The notes under the pieces: model-generated
What the model saw: the letters and a program-made list of their open reading frames with translations, nothing else
What the model was told of the DNA's origin: nothing
Database searches by the model: none
In this document: in pieces, positions 1 through 9,504 of the stretch
How positions within the stretch are numbered: position 1 is the stretch's first letter
Layout: each line of letters begins with the position of its first letter
Position numbers and translations under genes: made by a program
Origin: an uncultured Bacteroidales bacterium
GTDB taxonomy: Bacteria; Bacteroidota; Bacteroidia; Bacteroidales; WCHB1-69
Direction of reading: 5' to 3'
DNA: 64,000 nt
Assembly (NCBI GenBank): GCA_937949745.1
Contig: CALECM010000073.1
Coordinates: 21,100 to 85,099, forward strand

Positions 1-588
1 ATAGAATGATATATTGGTCTGCACTCTGCCGGGACAAACGAAAGTAACACGGATATTTTGATCATAATATTCAGCTTGCACGGTTTCAAAAAGACCATAA
101 AGAGCATGCTTAGAAGAAGAATAACCACATCGCAACGGAAATCCGAATTTGCCCGCTATACTGGTAGTCACGACCAATTGCCCGCCGCCGTCCCGGATCA
201 TATTGGGAAGTATGGATTTGGTGAGAGCTAAGGGTGCGAAATAATTGACATTCATGATCTTCCGAATCACGTTAAGGTCGGTTTCAAGGGTTGTGCCCCT
301 TTGGCTAATCCCGGCGTTATTATAAAGAATATCGATCCTGCCGAAAAGTTCATATGCTTTGTCCACCCATGCGGCTATTTCATCGGTTCTGGACAGGTCG
401 AAGGCTAATACGGCCACTTTCGGTGATCCTTCTTTCAGGCAAATTGCTTTAACCTCATGCAATATATCACTTTCAAGAGCGGTGAGGATTAACATGGCGC
501 CCTCCCTGGCGAACAGGTACGCACATTCTTTACCTATACCGGAAGATGATCCGGTGATCCATATAACTTTGCCGGCGAATTTTTTCAT
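1..588 (-). CDS. Short-chain dehydrogenase/reductase (C-terminus outside window)
   Basis: Classical SDR oxidoreductase using NAD(P)H; the substrate cannot be told. Reading the minus strand from ATG at 588 gives MKKFAGKVIWITGSSSGIGK, with the dinucleotide-binding TGSSSGIG motif near residues 13-20. Further on are the structural NNAG motif, a catalytic Ser in VTTSIAG and the YSSSK catalytic Tyr/Lys pair, followed by CPGRVQTN. All catalytic residues are visible. About 196 codons are present; the family is usually 250-280 residues, so the last 60-80 residues lie left of base 1. It is divergent from the kinase-like gene at 794. Confidence 0.9.
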   Translation of the reverse strand, partial: MKKFAGKVIWITGSSSGIGKECAYLFAREGAMLILTALESDILHEVKAICLKEGSPKVAVLAFDLSRTDEIAAWVDKAYELFGRIDILYNNAGISQRGTTLETDLNVIRKIMNVNYFAPLALTKSILPNMIRDGGGQLVVTTSIAGKFGFPLRCGYSSSKHALYGLFETVQAEYYDQNIRVTFVCPGRVQTNISFY

Positions 589-764
589 ATTGTTTGATTA
601 TTATGCGATTACGATTTATATTTCTTTTCCATATTTTGATCTGTACGGGGAAACCGGACATCCAATAATTTTCCCGTATATTAAAATAAAACGGCAACCA
701 TCAAGATAATTGAACTTATAAAAGTAATCATCGTTTACCATTTAATTCGCAAAAATAATATTTA

Positions 765-772
765 TATTTTTG
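765..772 (+). promoter_or_regulatory. Bacteroidetes -7 promoter element (TATTTTTG)
   Basis: Matches TAnnTTTG, 21 bases before the ATG at 794, in an AT-rich stretch. No strong -33 element is visible. Confidence 0.5.
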
Positions 773-793
773 CACTTCCTCAAAACTTGAAAA

Positions 794-2449
794 ATGATCA
801 CTGTATATTTAAAGGATGTTAACGCAAAGCATGAATATCCTTTCGGGACAACTCTTCATGAAGTTGCTGAAAAAGAAAACATTAAACTTGATTTTCCCTT
901 AATAGGAGCCTTAGTCAACAACAAAGTGCGTAATATGGATTACCGGTTGCATAAACCCGTAACCATCGCTTTTTTTGATATTACTTCTTCCTGCGGGATC
1001 GATATTTATTACCGTTCAGCCTATTTTATCCTTTTTAAAGCGATCGGGGATATTCTTCCCGGTACTACTTTAAAAATCCTTCATTCTATTTCCGGAGGTA
1101 AGTATTGCGAACTTGAAAACCTTAACGTACCTTTGGACCAGTATCTGGTGGATGAGCTTTTAAAGAGAATGTGGGAAATAGTGAAGGAAGACCTGCCTTT
1201 TTATCGTGACGAAATGCTGACACCGGATGCCCTGGAAGAATTCAGGAGGCATCATCTTTATGAAAAGGCGGATCTTTTTCAGGAGAGAAGCCGGATTTTT
1301 ACCTCCGTTTACCGTCTGAATGATTGTGTCAATTATTATTACGGATTCCTGGCCCCTTCTACCGGTTATATCGATACTTTTTCATTGGAGTTATATGAAA
1401 GCGGATTGCTGTTAAAATTGCCTTCCAGAAGAAACCCTTCCCACATCAGCAGTACCAGGAAACTGCCAAAGTTATTTTCCGTTTATAAAACCTATAAAAA
1501 GTGGGTGGAAGATATCGGGGTTCCTTATGTAAAAGATATTAATAAAAAAGTGGATAACGGTGAAATAGAATCTTTTATCCAGATTTCTGAGGCTTTTCAC
1601 GAAAAACTGATTGCGAATATAGCCGACGATATCCATCATAAAGAATCTGTAAAAGTAATTTTATTGAGCGGTCCGTCCAGTTCGGGTAAAACAACGACAT
1701 GCCGGCGCTTGTCCGTGCAGTTGGGCGTTTTAGGCTATGTTCCCGTCCAGATTTCCGTAGATGATTTTTTCGTGGAAAGAGAAGATACGCCCCGGGATGC
1801 CAAGGGACAGTATAACTTTGAAACGATTGACGCCATTGATCTGCCGTTATTTAACGATACCCTGAACCGGTTATTGGCGGGAGAAGAAGTGGAATTGCCC
1901 AGTTTCAACTTTACCTCGGGAAAAAAAGAATGGAAAGGACACAGGATCAAATTGGAAGAAAAATCCATTCTGGTTGTCGAAGGTATTCATTGCCTGAATC
2001 CGAAATTAACAGCTCAGGTGGCTGAGGATACGAAGTACAAGGTATTTGTTTCGGCGCTCACTTCCGTATCCATCGATACGCAGAATCCTATTCCTACAAC
2101 TGATACCCGTTTGATCAGGCGTATTATCCGGGATTATAAATACCGGGGATATTCCGCTTTGGATACACTCCGCCGTTGGTCCAGTGTGAGGGAAGGAGAG
2201 ATGAAATATATATTTCCATTCCAGGAAAATGCCGATGTGATGTTCAATACTTCCCTGATTTGCGAATTAGGTGTACTTAAACAATATGCCGTTCCCATAT
2301 TAAAAGAGGTTCCCGAAACCGAACCGGAATATGCCGAGGCTACACGGTTGCTTAAATTCCTCTCATTCTTCAAGACCATTCCCGAACAAGCCGTTCCGGG
2401 CGGTTCGATTTTAAGGGAATTTGTCGGCGGAAGTCATTTTAATTACTAA
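794..2449 (+). CDS. Nucleoside (uridine) kinase-like protein with N-terminal TGS domain
   Basis: 551-residue protein of a type common in Bacteroidetes and Firmicutes. Residues 1-60 resemble a TGS domain, about 60-230 a ThrRS-second-additional-domain-like region, and 285-500 a P-loop uridine-kinase-like domain. The Walker A GPSSSGKT is at 293-300, the DDFF motif typical of uridine kinases at 323-326, and the VVEGIH strand follows. The kinase domain would phosphorylate a nucleoside, probably uridine or cytidine, using ATP/GTP; substrate specificity is inferred from the family only. It is preceded by its own -7 element and probably transcribed with nothing else, as a 70-base gap separates it from the flavin reductase. 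Confidence 0.85.
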   Translation: MITVYLKDVNAKHEYPFGTTLHEVAEKENIKLDFPLIGALVNNKVRNMDYRLHKPVTIAFFDITSSCGIDIYYRSAYFILFKAIGDILPGTTLKILHSISGGKYCELENLNVPLDQYLVDELLKRMWEIVKEDLPFYRDEMLTPDALEEFRRHHLYEKADLFQERSRIFTSVYRLNDCVNYYYGFLAPSTGYIDTFSLELYESGLLLKLPSRRNPSHISSTRKLPKLFSVYKTYKKWVEDIGVPYVKDINKKVDNGEIESFIQISEAFHEKLIANIADDIHHKESVKVILLSGPSSSGKTTTCRRLSVQLGVLGYVPVQISVDDFFVEREDTPRDAKGQYNFETIDAIDLPLFNDTLNRLLAGEEVELPSFNFTSGKKEWKGHRIKLEEKSILVVEGIHCLNPKLTAQVAEDTKYKVFVSALTSVSIDTQNPIPTTDTRLIRRIIRDYKYRGYSALDTLRRWSSVREGEMKYIFPFQENADVMFNTSLICELGVLKQYAVPILKEVPETEPEYAEATRLLKFLSFFKTIPEQAVPGGSILREFVGGSHFNY

Positions 2450-2519
2450 TTCAAGAAATCCATATCGTTAAAAATCATTTGAAAGAAGATAGGATACGTA
2501 AATCTCCAATACCAGGATT

Positions 2520-3101
2520 ATGATTAACACACGAAACGAGAAAAGAGTAATGAAGCCGGGCAATATGCTGAATCCGTCCCCGGTGGTAATGGTCAGTTGC
2601 GGAAATACTCTTGAAGAATATAATATTATTACGGTTGCCTGGGCAGGTACTGTTTGTTCCGATCCGCCCATGTGCACTATTTCCGTTCGACCCGAAAGAC
2701 ATTCCTATGGGATCATAAAAAAAAACCGGGAATTTGTGATTAACCTTACTACGGAACAATTGGCGACCGCGACCGATTGGTGCGGTGTCCGTTCTGGGAA
2801 AAAATATAACAAATTCCTGGAAATGGATTTGACACCTGTCAAAGCTACTAAAGTGCAGGCTCCCCTGATCTATCAGTCGCCGGTTAATATCGAGTGTGTG
2901 GTCAAAGAGATCATTCCTTTAGGCTCTCATGATATGTTCGTTGCTGAAATAGTGGCGGTTCACGCCGATAACACTCTTTTTGATAAAAAAACCGATGCAC
3001 TGCAACTGGATAGATGTAATTTATTATCCTATGCTCACGGTCAATATTATACGCTTGGGAAAAGAATAGGTAAATTTGGTTTCTCCGTTAAGAAGAAATA
3101 G
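2520..3101 (+). CDS. Flavin reductase family protein (FMN-binding split barrel)
   Basis: 193-residue cytoplasmic protein of the flavin reductase-like/FMN-binding split-barrel family. The segment VVMVSCGNT...NIITVAWAGTVCSDPPMCTIS has the family arrangement in which the backbone around TVAWxG...PP contacts FMN, followed by the SVRPERHSYGII strand-helix. Small homologues of this kind in anaerobes reduce FMN or shuttle electrons; the physiological partner is not evident here. Its stop is directly followed by the ATG of the phospholipase-D-type gene at 3103, so the two are probably one transcript. Confidence 0.85.
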   Translation: MINTRNEKRVMKPGNMLNPSPVVMVSCGNTLEEYNIITVAWAGTVCSDPPMCTISVRPERHSYGIIKKNREFVINLTTEQLATATDWCGVRSGKKYNKFLEMDLTPVKATKVQAPLIYQSPVNIECVVKEIIPLGSHDMFVAEIVAVHADNTLFDKKTDALQLDRCNLLSYAHGQYYTLGKRIGKFGFSVKKK

Positions 3102-3102
3102 A

Positions 3103-4185
3103 ATGAAAAATGTTTTCCTTAAACCGGATAATTTGGAATATCAGCTTTTCGGTTCTTGCGGAGAGTGGATTGATCAATTGGTGAAAGATATACATCACGC
3201 AAAACACTACATTTATATTGAGACTTTCCGGCTTAACGATGATATCGCCGGACGAAGGGTATGCGAAGCGTTGATGGTCCAGGCGCAACGGGGCATCGAG
3301 ATCAAGCTGGTGGTGGATTCGTGGGGCACATGGAAAACTTCTCTTTTTACCGAAATGGAGAATAAAGGGATATCTATTCGCTATTTTAAGAAACTGGTCA
3401 TCTGTTTCCGGTGGTTTGCCAGGAATCACCAGCGTAATCACCGTAAGATCATAGCTATCGATGACAAAATCGCTTATATAGGATCCGCCAATTTTTCCAA
3501 ATATAGTTTAAAATGGCGCGAAAGTATTTTGCGGATCGATAATGATATTGCCAAAATATTCAAGTTGATATTCCTGGAAAATTATAAGATCTATAAAAAG
3601 AAGATCAAACCCAAAAAATATTATAAGACAATCAATCACCATAACCTTAAGATTATAAGGGAAACACCTTCCATTATCCACCAGAAGACCCGGAACTATT
3701 TTATACGACTGATTGAGAACGCTAAAAAAAAGATTACTATCGTAACACCCTATTTCGTGACGGGTAAATCTATCCGCTCCCAACTGGTTAAAGCCGTTAA
3801 GCGTGGTGTGGAAGTCAATATCATTATTCCTCTCCATTCCGATGTAAGGAGCGTGGACTGGCTGCGTGATCTTTTTTTAGGTTCCTTATATCGCCACGGC
3901 GTTAATTTTTATATGTTCAATAAAGGTAATCTTCACGCCAAGCTCGTTTTGATCGATGATGAAATATTTTCCATCGGATCCACCAATTTTGATTACAGGA
4001 GTTTCCGGTATATGCATGAGATCAATCTTTCGGGTACGGATGCTGTGATTTCATCACTCATCAGGGAATACATGGATGATACATTAACGGAATGTACAGC
4101 TTTTAATCATACCAGATGGTTGCTACGGCCGTTGCATGAAAAACTGGTCGGAATGTTATTGTATCCGATCAGAAAATTAATATAA
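3103..4185 (+). CDS. Phospholipase D-family phosphatidyltransferase (cardiolipin synthase-like)
   Basis: 360-residue protein with two HKD half-sites: NHRKIIAIDDKIAYIGSAN near residues 112-130, and LHAKLVLIDDEIFSIGSTN about 160 residues later. Two HKD motifs form one active site that exchanges phosphatidyl groups, as in bacterial cardiolipin synthases. Unlike ClsA it has no N-terminal membrane helices, so it resembles ClsB/ClsC-type or other short PLD enzymes. Start: an in-frame ATG at 3076 lies inside the upstream gene; the ATG at 3103 sits just after that gene's stop and begins MKNVFLKPDN, which I prefer. Likely cotranscribed with the flavin reductase. Substrate (cardiolipin precursor versus another phosphodiester) is not provable from sequence. 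Confidence 0.82.
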   Translation: MKNVFLKPDNLEYQLFGSCGEWIDQLVKDIHHAKHYIYIETFRLNDDIAGRRVCEALMVQAQRGIEIKLVVDSWGTWKTSLFTEMENKGISIRYFKKLVICFRWFARNHQRNHRKIIAIDDKIAYIGSANFSKYSLKWRESILRIDNDIAKIFKLIFLENYKIYKKKIKPKKYYKTINHHNLKIIRETPSIIHQKTRNYFIRLIENAKKKITIVTPYFVTGKSIRSQLVKAVKRGVEVNIIIPLHSDVRSVDWLRDLFLGSLYRHGVNFYMFNKGNLHAKLVLIDDEIFSIGSTNFDYRSFRYMHEINLSGTDAVISSLIREYMDDTLTECTAFNHTRWLLRPLHEKLVGMLLYPIRKLI

Positions 4186-4235
4186 AAGAATCATTATGGT
4201 AACGGCGTAATCCGGTATTAAGATTAAAAAAACAT

Positions 4236-4243
4236 TATGTTTG
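4236..4243 (+). promoter_or_regulatory. -7 promoter element (TATGTTTG)
   Basis: Matches TAnnTTTG, about 20 bases before the ATG of the NagB-LmbE fusion gene at 4264. Confidence 0.5.
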
Positions 4244-4263
4244 CATTATAAAATAGATAAGAT

Positions 4264-6156
4264 ATGATCAATACAATCAGGGAAAAGATTCCGGTAACCA
4301 TATATAAAGATTCGGACGCCGGATCTGTAAAGGCCGCTAAAGAGATCGCCAAATTGATCAAAAGAAAAGCAGCGCAGAATAAAACGGCCGTGCTCGGTTT
4401 AGCGACCGGCTCATCGCCGATAAGGGTTTATCATGAACTGGTAAGGATGCACAGGGAAGAAGGACTCAGTTTCAAAAATGTGGTAACATTTAACCTGGAC
4501 GAATATTACCCGATGAAACCCACCGATCCGGAAAGCTATGTCTATTTTATGAATTATCATCTTTTCGATCATGTCGATATCGATCCGGCAAATGTTCATA
4601 TTCCCGACGGTACTATTCCGGAGAATGAGATAGAGGAATACTGTACCCGCTATGAATGGGAAATAGAATCTGCAGGGGGAATTGATATTCAGCTTCTGGG
4701 TATCGGGAGAAACGGGCATATCGGATTTAACGAGCCGGGTAGCCAGATCTATTCCAAAACCAGGATGGTAACGTTGGATATCGTGACCAAAACCGATGCC
4801 GCTTTTGCTTTTGGAGGTACGGACAAAGTGCCCAAGAAAGCCATCACGATGGGTATTTCCACGATCCTGAAAGCCAAACGGATCATTTTAATGGCATGGG
4901 GAGAACATAAATCCGATATTATCAACCAGGTGGTTGAAGGCGAAATACAGGATTATGTTCCCGGGACATACCTCCAGCAACATAACAATGTGGAATTTTA
5001 TATAGACAGATCCGCGGCTTCCCAACTTTCCCGGACGATCGTGCCCTGGTTATTCGAAAAATGCAAGTGGGACAGGAGGCTGATCCGGAAAGCGGTAGTG
5101 TGGTTGTGTACGACAACTTCCAAGCCGATACTTAAGCTTACGGATCGTGACTATATAGACAATGGCCTTAGCGAATTACTGGATATTTTTAAATCCGCCT
5201 ATGATCTCAATATTCAGGTTTTTAATAATCTCCAGCATACGATTACCGGCTGGCCGGGCGGCAAACCGGCAGCGGATGACAGCCAGCGCCCGGAAAGAGC
5301 CATTCCTTACCCGAAAAGAGTGGTCGTTTTTAGTCCTCATCCCGACGACGACGTGATTTCTATGGGAGGAACACTTGCACGTTTGGTCCGGCAGGGCCAT
5401 GATGTTCATGTAGTTTACCAGACTTCCGGTAATTTAGCGGTTTATGACGATGATGTGATGAAATATCTCGATTTTCTGCGTGAAATTTCCATATTACAAG
5501 GTATGGAGAGCCAGTTCCAGGATCAGGTATATTCCGTTATCGGGGATTCGTTATCGGAAGGCAGTACCCAAATCCATTCTCCGGAGATCGCCCGGATCAA
5601 AACCATAATACGTAAAATTGAAGCGAGGGCGGCATGCCGGTTCATCGGTGTCAAAGATGAAAATATCCACTTCCTGCAAATGCCTTTTTATGAATCCGGA
5701 AGTATTAAAAAATACGATCTTTCACAACAGGATATAGATCTCATCATTGATGTTTTGCAGGAAATACATCCTCACCAGATTTATGCTGCCGGAGATTTAA
5801 GCGATCCGCATGGTACACACCGGATATGCCTCAACGCAATCAAAGAAGCGCTCCAGCAAATCAAATCCGAGAAATGGCTGAAAGACTGTTATTGCTGGAT
5901 GTATCGCGGCGCATGGCAGGAATGGGATATTCACGAAGTGGATATGGCCGTACCGCTTAGTCCTGATGAAGTAACCGTAAAACGGAAAGCGATTTTCAAA
6001 CACCAGTCCCAAAAAGATAACGCCCCGTTCCCGGGTTCTGACAAACGTGAATTCTGGCAAAGGGCGGAGGAGCGGAATCACAATACTGCCGTATTATACG
6101 ATAAATTAGGGTTGGCGGAATACCAGGCTATGGAAGTATTTGCCCGTTTACAATAG
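4264..6156 (+). CDS. nagB: Glucosamine-6-phosphate deaminase-like / LmbE-type deacetylase fusion
   Basis: 630-residue two-domain protein. Residues 10-265 are NagB-like: ATGSSP (47-52), FNLDEY (76-81), and GIGRNGHIGFNEP (146-158) with the general-base Asp and the catalytic His152 retained. NagB opens and isomerises glucosamine-6-phosphate to fructose-6-phosphate plus ammonia. Residues 350-630 are a PIG-L/LmbE zinc deacetylase domain, with the metal motif HPDDD at 359-363 and a DPHGTHR motif near 520. Such fusions are common in Bacteroidetes (Bacteroides thetaiotaomicron has one annotated as NagB-like). One polypeptide could deacetylate an N-acetylglucosamine derivative and deaminate the product, but the deacetylase substrate is unproven. 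The linker (about 265-350) is helical. The gene converges on the surface-protein gene with a 14-base gap. Confidence 0.88.
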   Translation: MINTIREKIPVTIYKDSDAGSVKAAKEIAKLIKRKAAQNKTAVLGLATGSSPIRVYHELVRMHREEGLSFKNVVTFNLDEYYPMKPTDPESYVYFMNYHLFDHVDIDPANVHIPDGTIPENEIEEYCTRYEWEIESAGGIDIQLLGIGRNGHIGFNEPGSQIYSKTRMVTLDIVTKTDAAFAFGGTDKVPKKAITMGISTILKAKRIILMAWGEHKSDIINQVVEGEIQDYVPGTYLQQHNNVEFYIDRSAASQLSRTIVPWLFEKCKWDRRLIRKAVVWLCTTTSKPILKLTDRDYIDNGLSELLDIFKSAYDLNIQVFNNLQHTITGWPGGKPAADDSQRPERAIPYPKRVVVFSPHPDDDVISMGGTLARLVRQGHDVHVVYQTSGNLAVYDDDVMKYLDFLREISILQGMESQFQDQVYSVIGDSLSEGSTQIHSPEIARIKTIIRKIEARAACRFIGVKDENIHFLQMPFYESGSIKKYDLSQQDIDLIIDVLQEIHPHQIYAAGDLSDPHGTHRICLNAIKEALQQIKSEKWLKDCYCWMYRGAWQEWDIHEVDMAVPLSPDEVTVKRKAIFKHQSQKDNAPFPGSDKREFWQRAEERNHNTAVLYDKLGLAEYQAMEVFARLQ

Positions 6157-6170
6157 AAAATTCTTTTTTC

Positions 6171-9100
6171 TTAAAAGTCAAGTCCGATAGAGAACATGAA
6201 CTGTCCTTTGGGATTCACTATCCTGGCATCTTCTACTCCCCAGGCGTAATCGAATCTGAGAAAATAACCCAGTAGCGAAGCCCGTAATCCGGCTCCGAAG
6301 CCGCATACGATCGGTTCAACCTGCCTTCTGACCACAGCGGAGATATAACCGCTTTCCACATAGCGGGTATAGAGGGAATTTTCTTCTGAATACGGCGTCA
6401 GGCCGGTCCAGGCGGTACCGATATCGCCGAATAATACCAGTTGCAAAGAATTAAGGAAATTATTGGATAATCTTTTCCGGGCAATCAATTGCACGAACGG
6501 AACCCTCAGTTCGGTGTTTAATAAAGCGAAAGAAGTTCCGTTGCGTATATTTTGCGTAAACCCGCGCATATTCGTGGCTAATGTCTGGTAGGCATAATCA
6601 ATGGTCCGGTCAACCGAAATATCCCTGTTAAATTTGGCAAGCATCCAGTTGTCGATCCCGCCCATGTAATAAATCAGTCTTCCGGATCCGAAATTAGTAC
6701 TGGCCGCGAATCTGGTTGCCCAGGTCATATTCTTGTATACCTTAACGGATTTTCGGATATCCATCCCTAATACCAACAGGTTTTTCTGGTCTTTCTCCAA
6801 CCGGTGCTGGTATTCGACGAAGAATTTCATTTTACTTCCACGCCAAAGATTGGTATATAATTCTTTGGAAGAATCGAAGACGAATTCCATCTTGGCTCCT
6901 GCCCATACGTGATTTTCATTTTTGGTCCGGAGCGAAAGATCATCCAGCGCTCCGAGGATAAAATTTTCATAGCGGCCCGTCAGGGTAAGCCGGAGGCTCG
7001 TTAGCTTATTAAAAGGATATTTGATAATATAGAAAATACTGTTCGATTTTTGTTTGATGAGGTCATAGTCAGCCATGGATTTGATGGATTGCCTGTAAAT
7101 GATCACCTGATGGTCCACACGACGGGAAAGGTCCTCAAAGCTGAACATAAATTCGTTACTCTCCAGGTCGAAAGAAAGTCTCACGCCACCCGAGATCCGG
7201 TAATTTTCAAAAAGATCATTGATCCCGACCATAAACAAAGCGTTCAATCCCGTATTGAGGTAAATGGGGCTTTCGGCGCCTGTAAATTGCTGATAGGTAG
7301 TATTGAGAAAACTAAAATCAGCTTGCGTAACTAATTTATTGAGGGTATACTGAACATTGTAATTCCGGGTAACCGGTTGAATGTATTCGATTCCTTCTGT
7401 TAAGGCATTGGGTTGGAAACCCGTTTTTTCAGGCCCGGAGAGGAGAGTATCTGACGTTTTTTTAGGAAGCAGGTCACTCTGTCGTACCTGGAAGAAACCA
7501 TGTTGTGGTATTGTTTTGCGTGTTCCTGCCGGTTTACTTATTAAGGCAAGGCTATCCTGTTTTTGCCTCTCTTTCCACATCTCTTCCTGGAAAGCGGATT
7601 TTTGTATTCCGGTTAAGGGATTAAGCTGTACAGGGCGTTTCAGAATGCGCTTTACACCGTCGTAGAGCATGATATCCGCCACATCCCCGGAAGTACTGTT
7701 ATAGACTTGTTCAAATATCGAATATGCATTATCCGTAAGCGGCGAACTATTCGCTGTATAGGCATAATGGATGATCGTGTCGATTTTGCTGATCATGCTG
7801 TCGAAACGGGCGATATAGCGGTTATTGATGCCGTTCTCATCACTCAGGAAAAGGATTTCGTTACGGCTCAATTCCTGCGCATTGGTTTCATTTGCGTATG
7901 GAGTGCGGGTAACCTGCAATAATTCCTTTTCTTTCGTATCGTAATGATAGAGATAAAGATCATAGAAAGACTGTGGTTTAGCCTCAAAGAATTTTTCCGG
8001 TGCAGGTATCGTATCATGACTTCTTTTGGAGGAGAATATGATCTTTTTCTGGTTGTTCATAAACCGCGGCTGGTAGTCATCATAAATATCATTCGTAATA
8101 TTTTGAATGGAACGGGACAGGAAACTGTAAATGAAAATATCAGATTGACCGTGCCTGAATCCTGAAAACAGCATTAATCGGCCGTCATCCGAATAAGACC
8201 AGTCCGTAATTTTTTCCACATCTACCAGCAACCGTTTTTCCAGTTTATTATCCTCAATCATGTAAGGATAATAATAACAACGACCGCGATCCTCAATGGT
8301 GAAGCCCAATATCTCACCGTTAGGATGCCATGCTAATTTCGGATAAGTCAGATCTGGGTTATCCTCCACTTTTTGATACCGGGTGAATATTTTTTTCGGT
8401 TTTTTAACACCGGGAGTCTTAAGCCAGATCTTAACCTGTCCCGCTTCATTGGTCGTATATGCATAACTCTCTCCATCGGGTGAAAAGATGATATTACTAT
8501 ATTCCCTTTTCGTTTTGGGTTTGGGGACCAGTTCTTCTCCCTCAGGTAATTCTTTTTTGGTGTCCTTCCTGTACATCACGAAATAATACCGGTACCAGTC
8601 CACGAGTAATTTTTCATAACTCACGCCGGTAACATAGTAAAAACCACGTTCATAACTTCTCGAAGTCCTCGTTGTATGTAAAATATTGGCGATGGCGTTC
8701 TTCCCGTACCGGTCGACAATGAATTTCCAGAATGAGTGGCCCGCATAAGTAGCGTCGACCGGTGATAGCTGATCGAAATCCACATATTTTTTGGTTAAGA
8801 TACCGTTTTTTACATAGGCGTCTATTTCACTATTCCAATTCTCTCCCACATAGGAAGCTAATCCGCTGTAATACCATACGGGCACATTATTCAATGATTC
8901 GGATGTGATATTGGAACCCACGCTTTGGCCTTCTACCAGCAGGTGGGCATAGATGTTCATGATGCCCGAACGGATCATTTTATCCAGATGTCCGTGATCT
9001 CCGTCAAAATAAAGATAAATCTTCGTCCCGTATATATTGGTAACACCACCCTGGTTATAAAAATCGTCATTGTCGAAAGCGAAATTGGACTCCCTGAAAT

Positions 9101-9425
9101 CCGATTGGGTGGTGTATACGATAAATTGTAATTTTTTGGAAGAAGAAAAATTAAGCATCCTCTCTATTTCCTCGATAAAGACCGGCGCTTTATAAAGCGT
9201 ATATTGAGCCAGTTCTTTGCCGTTCGGGTAAAAATATACGTCGAACTTGGTGGTTCTGAAATAGGTCCAGTTAAATTTCTGGTGTTGTACCCTGTTTTTA
9301 CCGAAAGTAAGTTGTGAGCCGTTGTAAAATTGGGAATGGGATTCCTGGAGGAAAACCATGAGAATAAAACAAAAAAGCCCTATGGTTTTCAAATAGGAGA
9401 AAAAACCGGAACTTCTGTTTTTCAT
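6171..9425 (-). CDS. Large TolB-propeller/beta-barrel outer-membrane surface protein
   Basis: 1084 residues. A signal peptide (hydrophobic FCFILMVFLQ, cleavage near SHSQ) is followed by an approximately 250-residue domain resembling the peptidase-MA-like fold. Where an HExxH would be expected the sequence reads IYAHLLVEGQ, so catalysis is doubtful. Residues about 300-620 contain repeats typical of PD40/TolB propeller blades (IIFSPDGESYAYT, KIIFSSKR, EILFLSDENG). The last 380 residues are beta-strand-rich with alternating aromatics, resemble the D15/BamA surface-antigen barrel, and end in Phe (FMFSIGLDF), as is usual for proteins inserted by BAM. Probably an outer-membrane protein with a periplasmic propeller; function unknown. 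It has its own -7 element at 9449-9456, divergent from the GldA-like gene. Confidence 0.8.
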   Translation of the reverse strand: MKNRSSGFFSYLKTIGLFCFILMVFLQESHSQFYNGSQLTFGKNRVQHQKFNWTYFRTTKFDVYFYPNGKELAQYTLYKAPVFIEEIERMLNFSSSKKLQFIVYTTQSDFRESNFAFDNDDFYNQGGVTNIYGTKIYLYFDGDHGHLDKMIRSGIMNIYAHLLVEGQSVGSNITSESLNNVPVWYYSGLASYVGENWNSEIDAYVKNGILTKKYVDFDQLSPVDATYAGHSFWKFIVDRYGKNAIANILHTTRTSRSYERGFYYVTGVSYEKLLVDWYRYYFVMYRKDTKKELPEGEELVPKPKTKREYSNIIFSPDGESYAYTTNEAGQVKIWLKTPGVKKPKKIFTRYQKVEDNPDLTYPKLAWHPNGEILGFTIEDRGRCYYYPYMIEDNKLEKRLLVDVEKITDWSYSDDGRLMLFSGFRHGQSDIFIYSFLSRSIQNITNDIYDDYQPRFMNNQKKIIFSSKRSHDTIPAPEKFFEAKPQSFYDLYLYHYDTKEKELLQVTRTPYANETNAQELSRNEILFLSDENGINNRYIARFDSMISKIDTIIHYAYTANSSPLTDNAYSIFEQVYNSTSGDVADIMLYDGVKRILKRPVQLNPLTGIQKSAFQEEMWKERQKQDSLALISKPAGTRKTIPQHGFFQVRQSDLLPKKTSDTLLSGPEKTGFQPNALTEGIEYIQPVTRNYNVQYTLNKLVTQADFSFLNTTYQQFTGAESPIYLNTGLNALFMVGINDLFENYRISGGVRLSFDLESNEFMFSFEDLSRRVDHQVIIYRQSIKSMADYDLIKQKSNSIFYIIKYPFNKLTSLRLTLTGRYENFILGALDDLSLRTKNENHVWAGAKMEFVFDSSKELYTNLWRGSKMKFFVEYQHRLEKDQKNLLVLGMDIRKSVKVYKNMTWATRFAASTNFGSGRLIYYMGGIDNWMLAKFNRDISVDRTIDYAYQTLATNMRGFTQNIRNGTSFALLNTELRVPFVQLIARKRLSNNFLNSLQLVLFGDIGTAWTGLTPYSEENSLYTRYVESGYISAVVRRQVEPIVCGFGAGLRASLLGYFLRFDYAWGVEDARIVNPKGQFMFSIGLDF

Positions 9426-9448
9426 TTATTATTTCTGTTTGTAGGCCA

Positions 9449-9456
9449 CAAAGATA
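9449..9456 (-). promoter_or_regulatory. -7 promoter element for the surface-protein gene (TATCTTTG)
   Basis: Minus-strand TAnnTTTG, 24 bases before the ATG at 9425. It sits 23 bases from the divergent element at 9480-9487, forming a compact back-to-back promoter region. Confidence 0.6.
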
Positions 9457-9479
9457 GTAAAAAAGATCATCTTTTTTTG

Positions 9480-9487
9480 TATTTTTG
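9480..9487 (+). promoter_or_regulatory. -7 promoter element for the GldA-like gene (TATTTTTG)
   Basis: Plus-strand TAnnTTTG, 17 bases before the ATG at 9505. Confidence 0.55.
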
Positions 9488-9504
9488 CGATCAAAATCAA
9501 AGAG

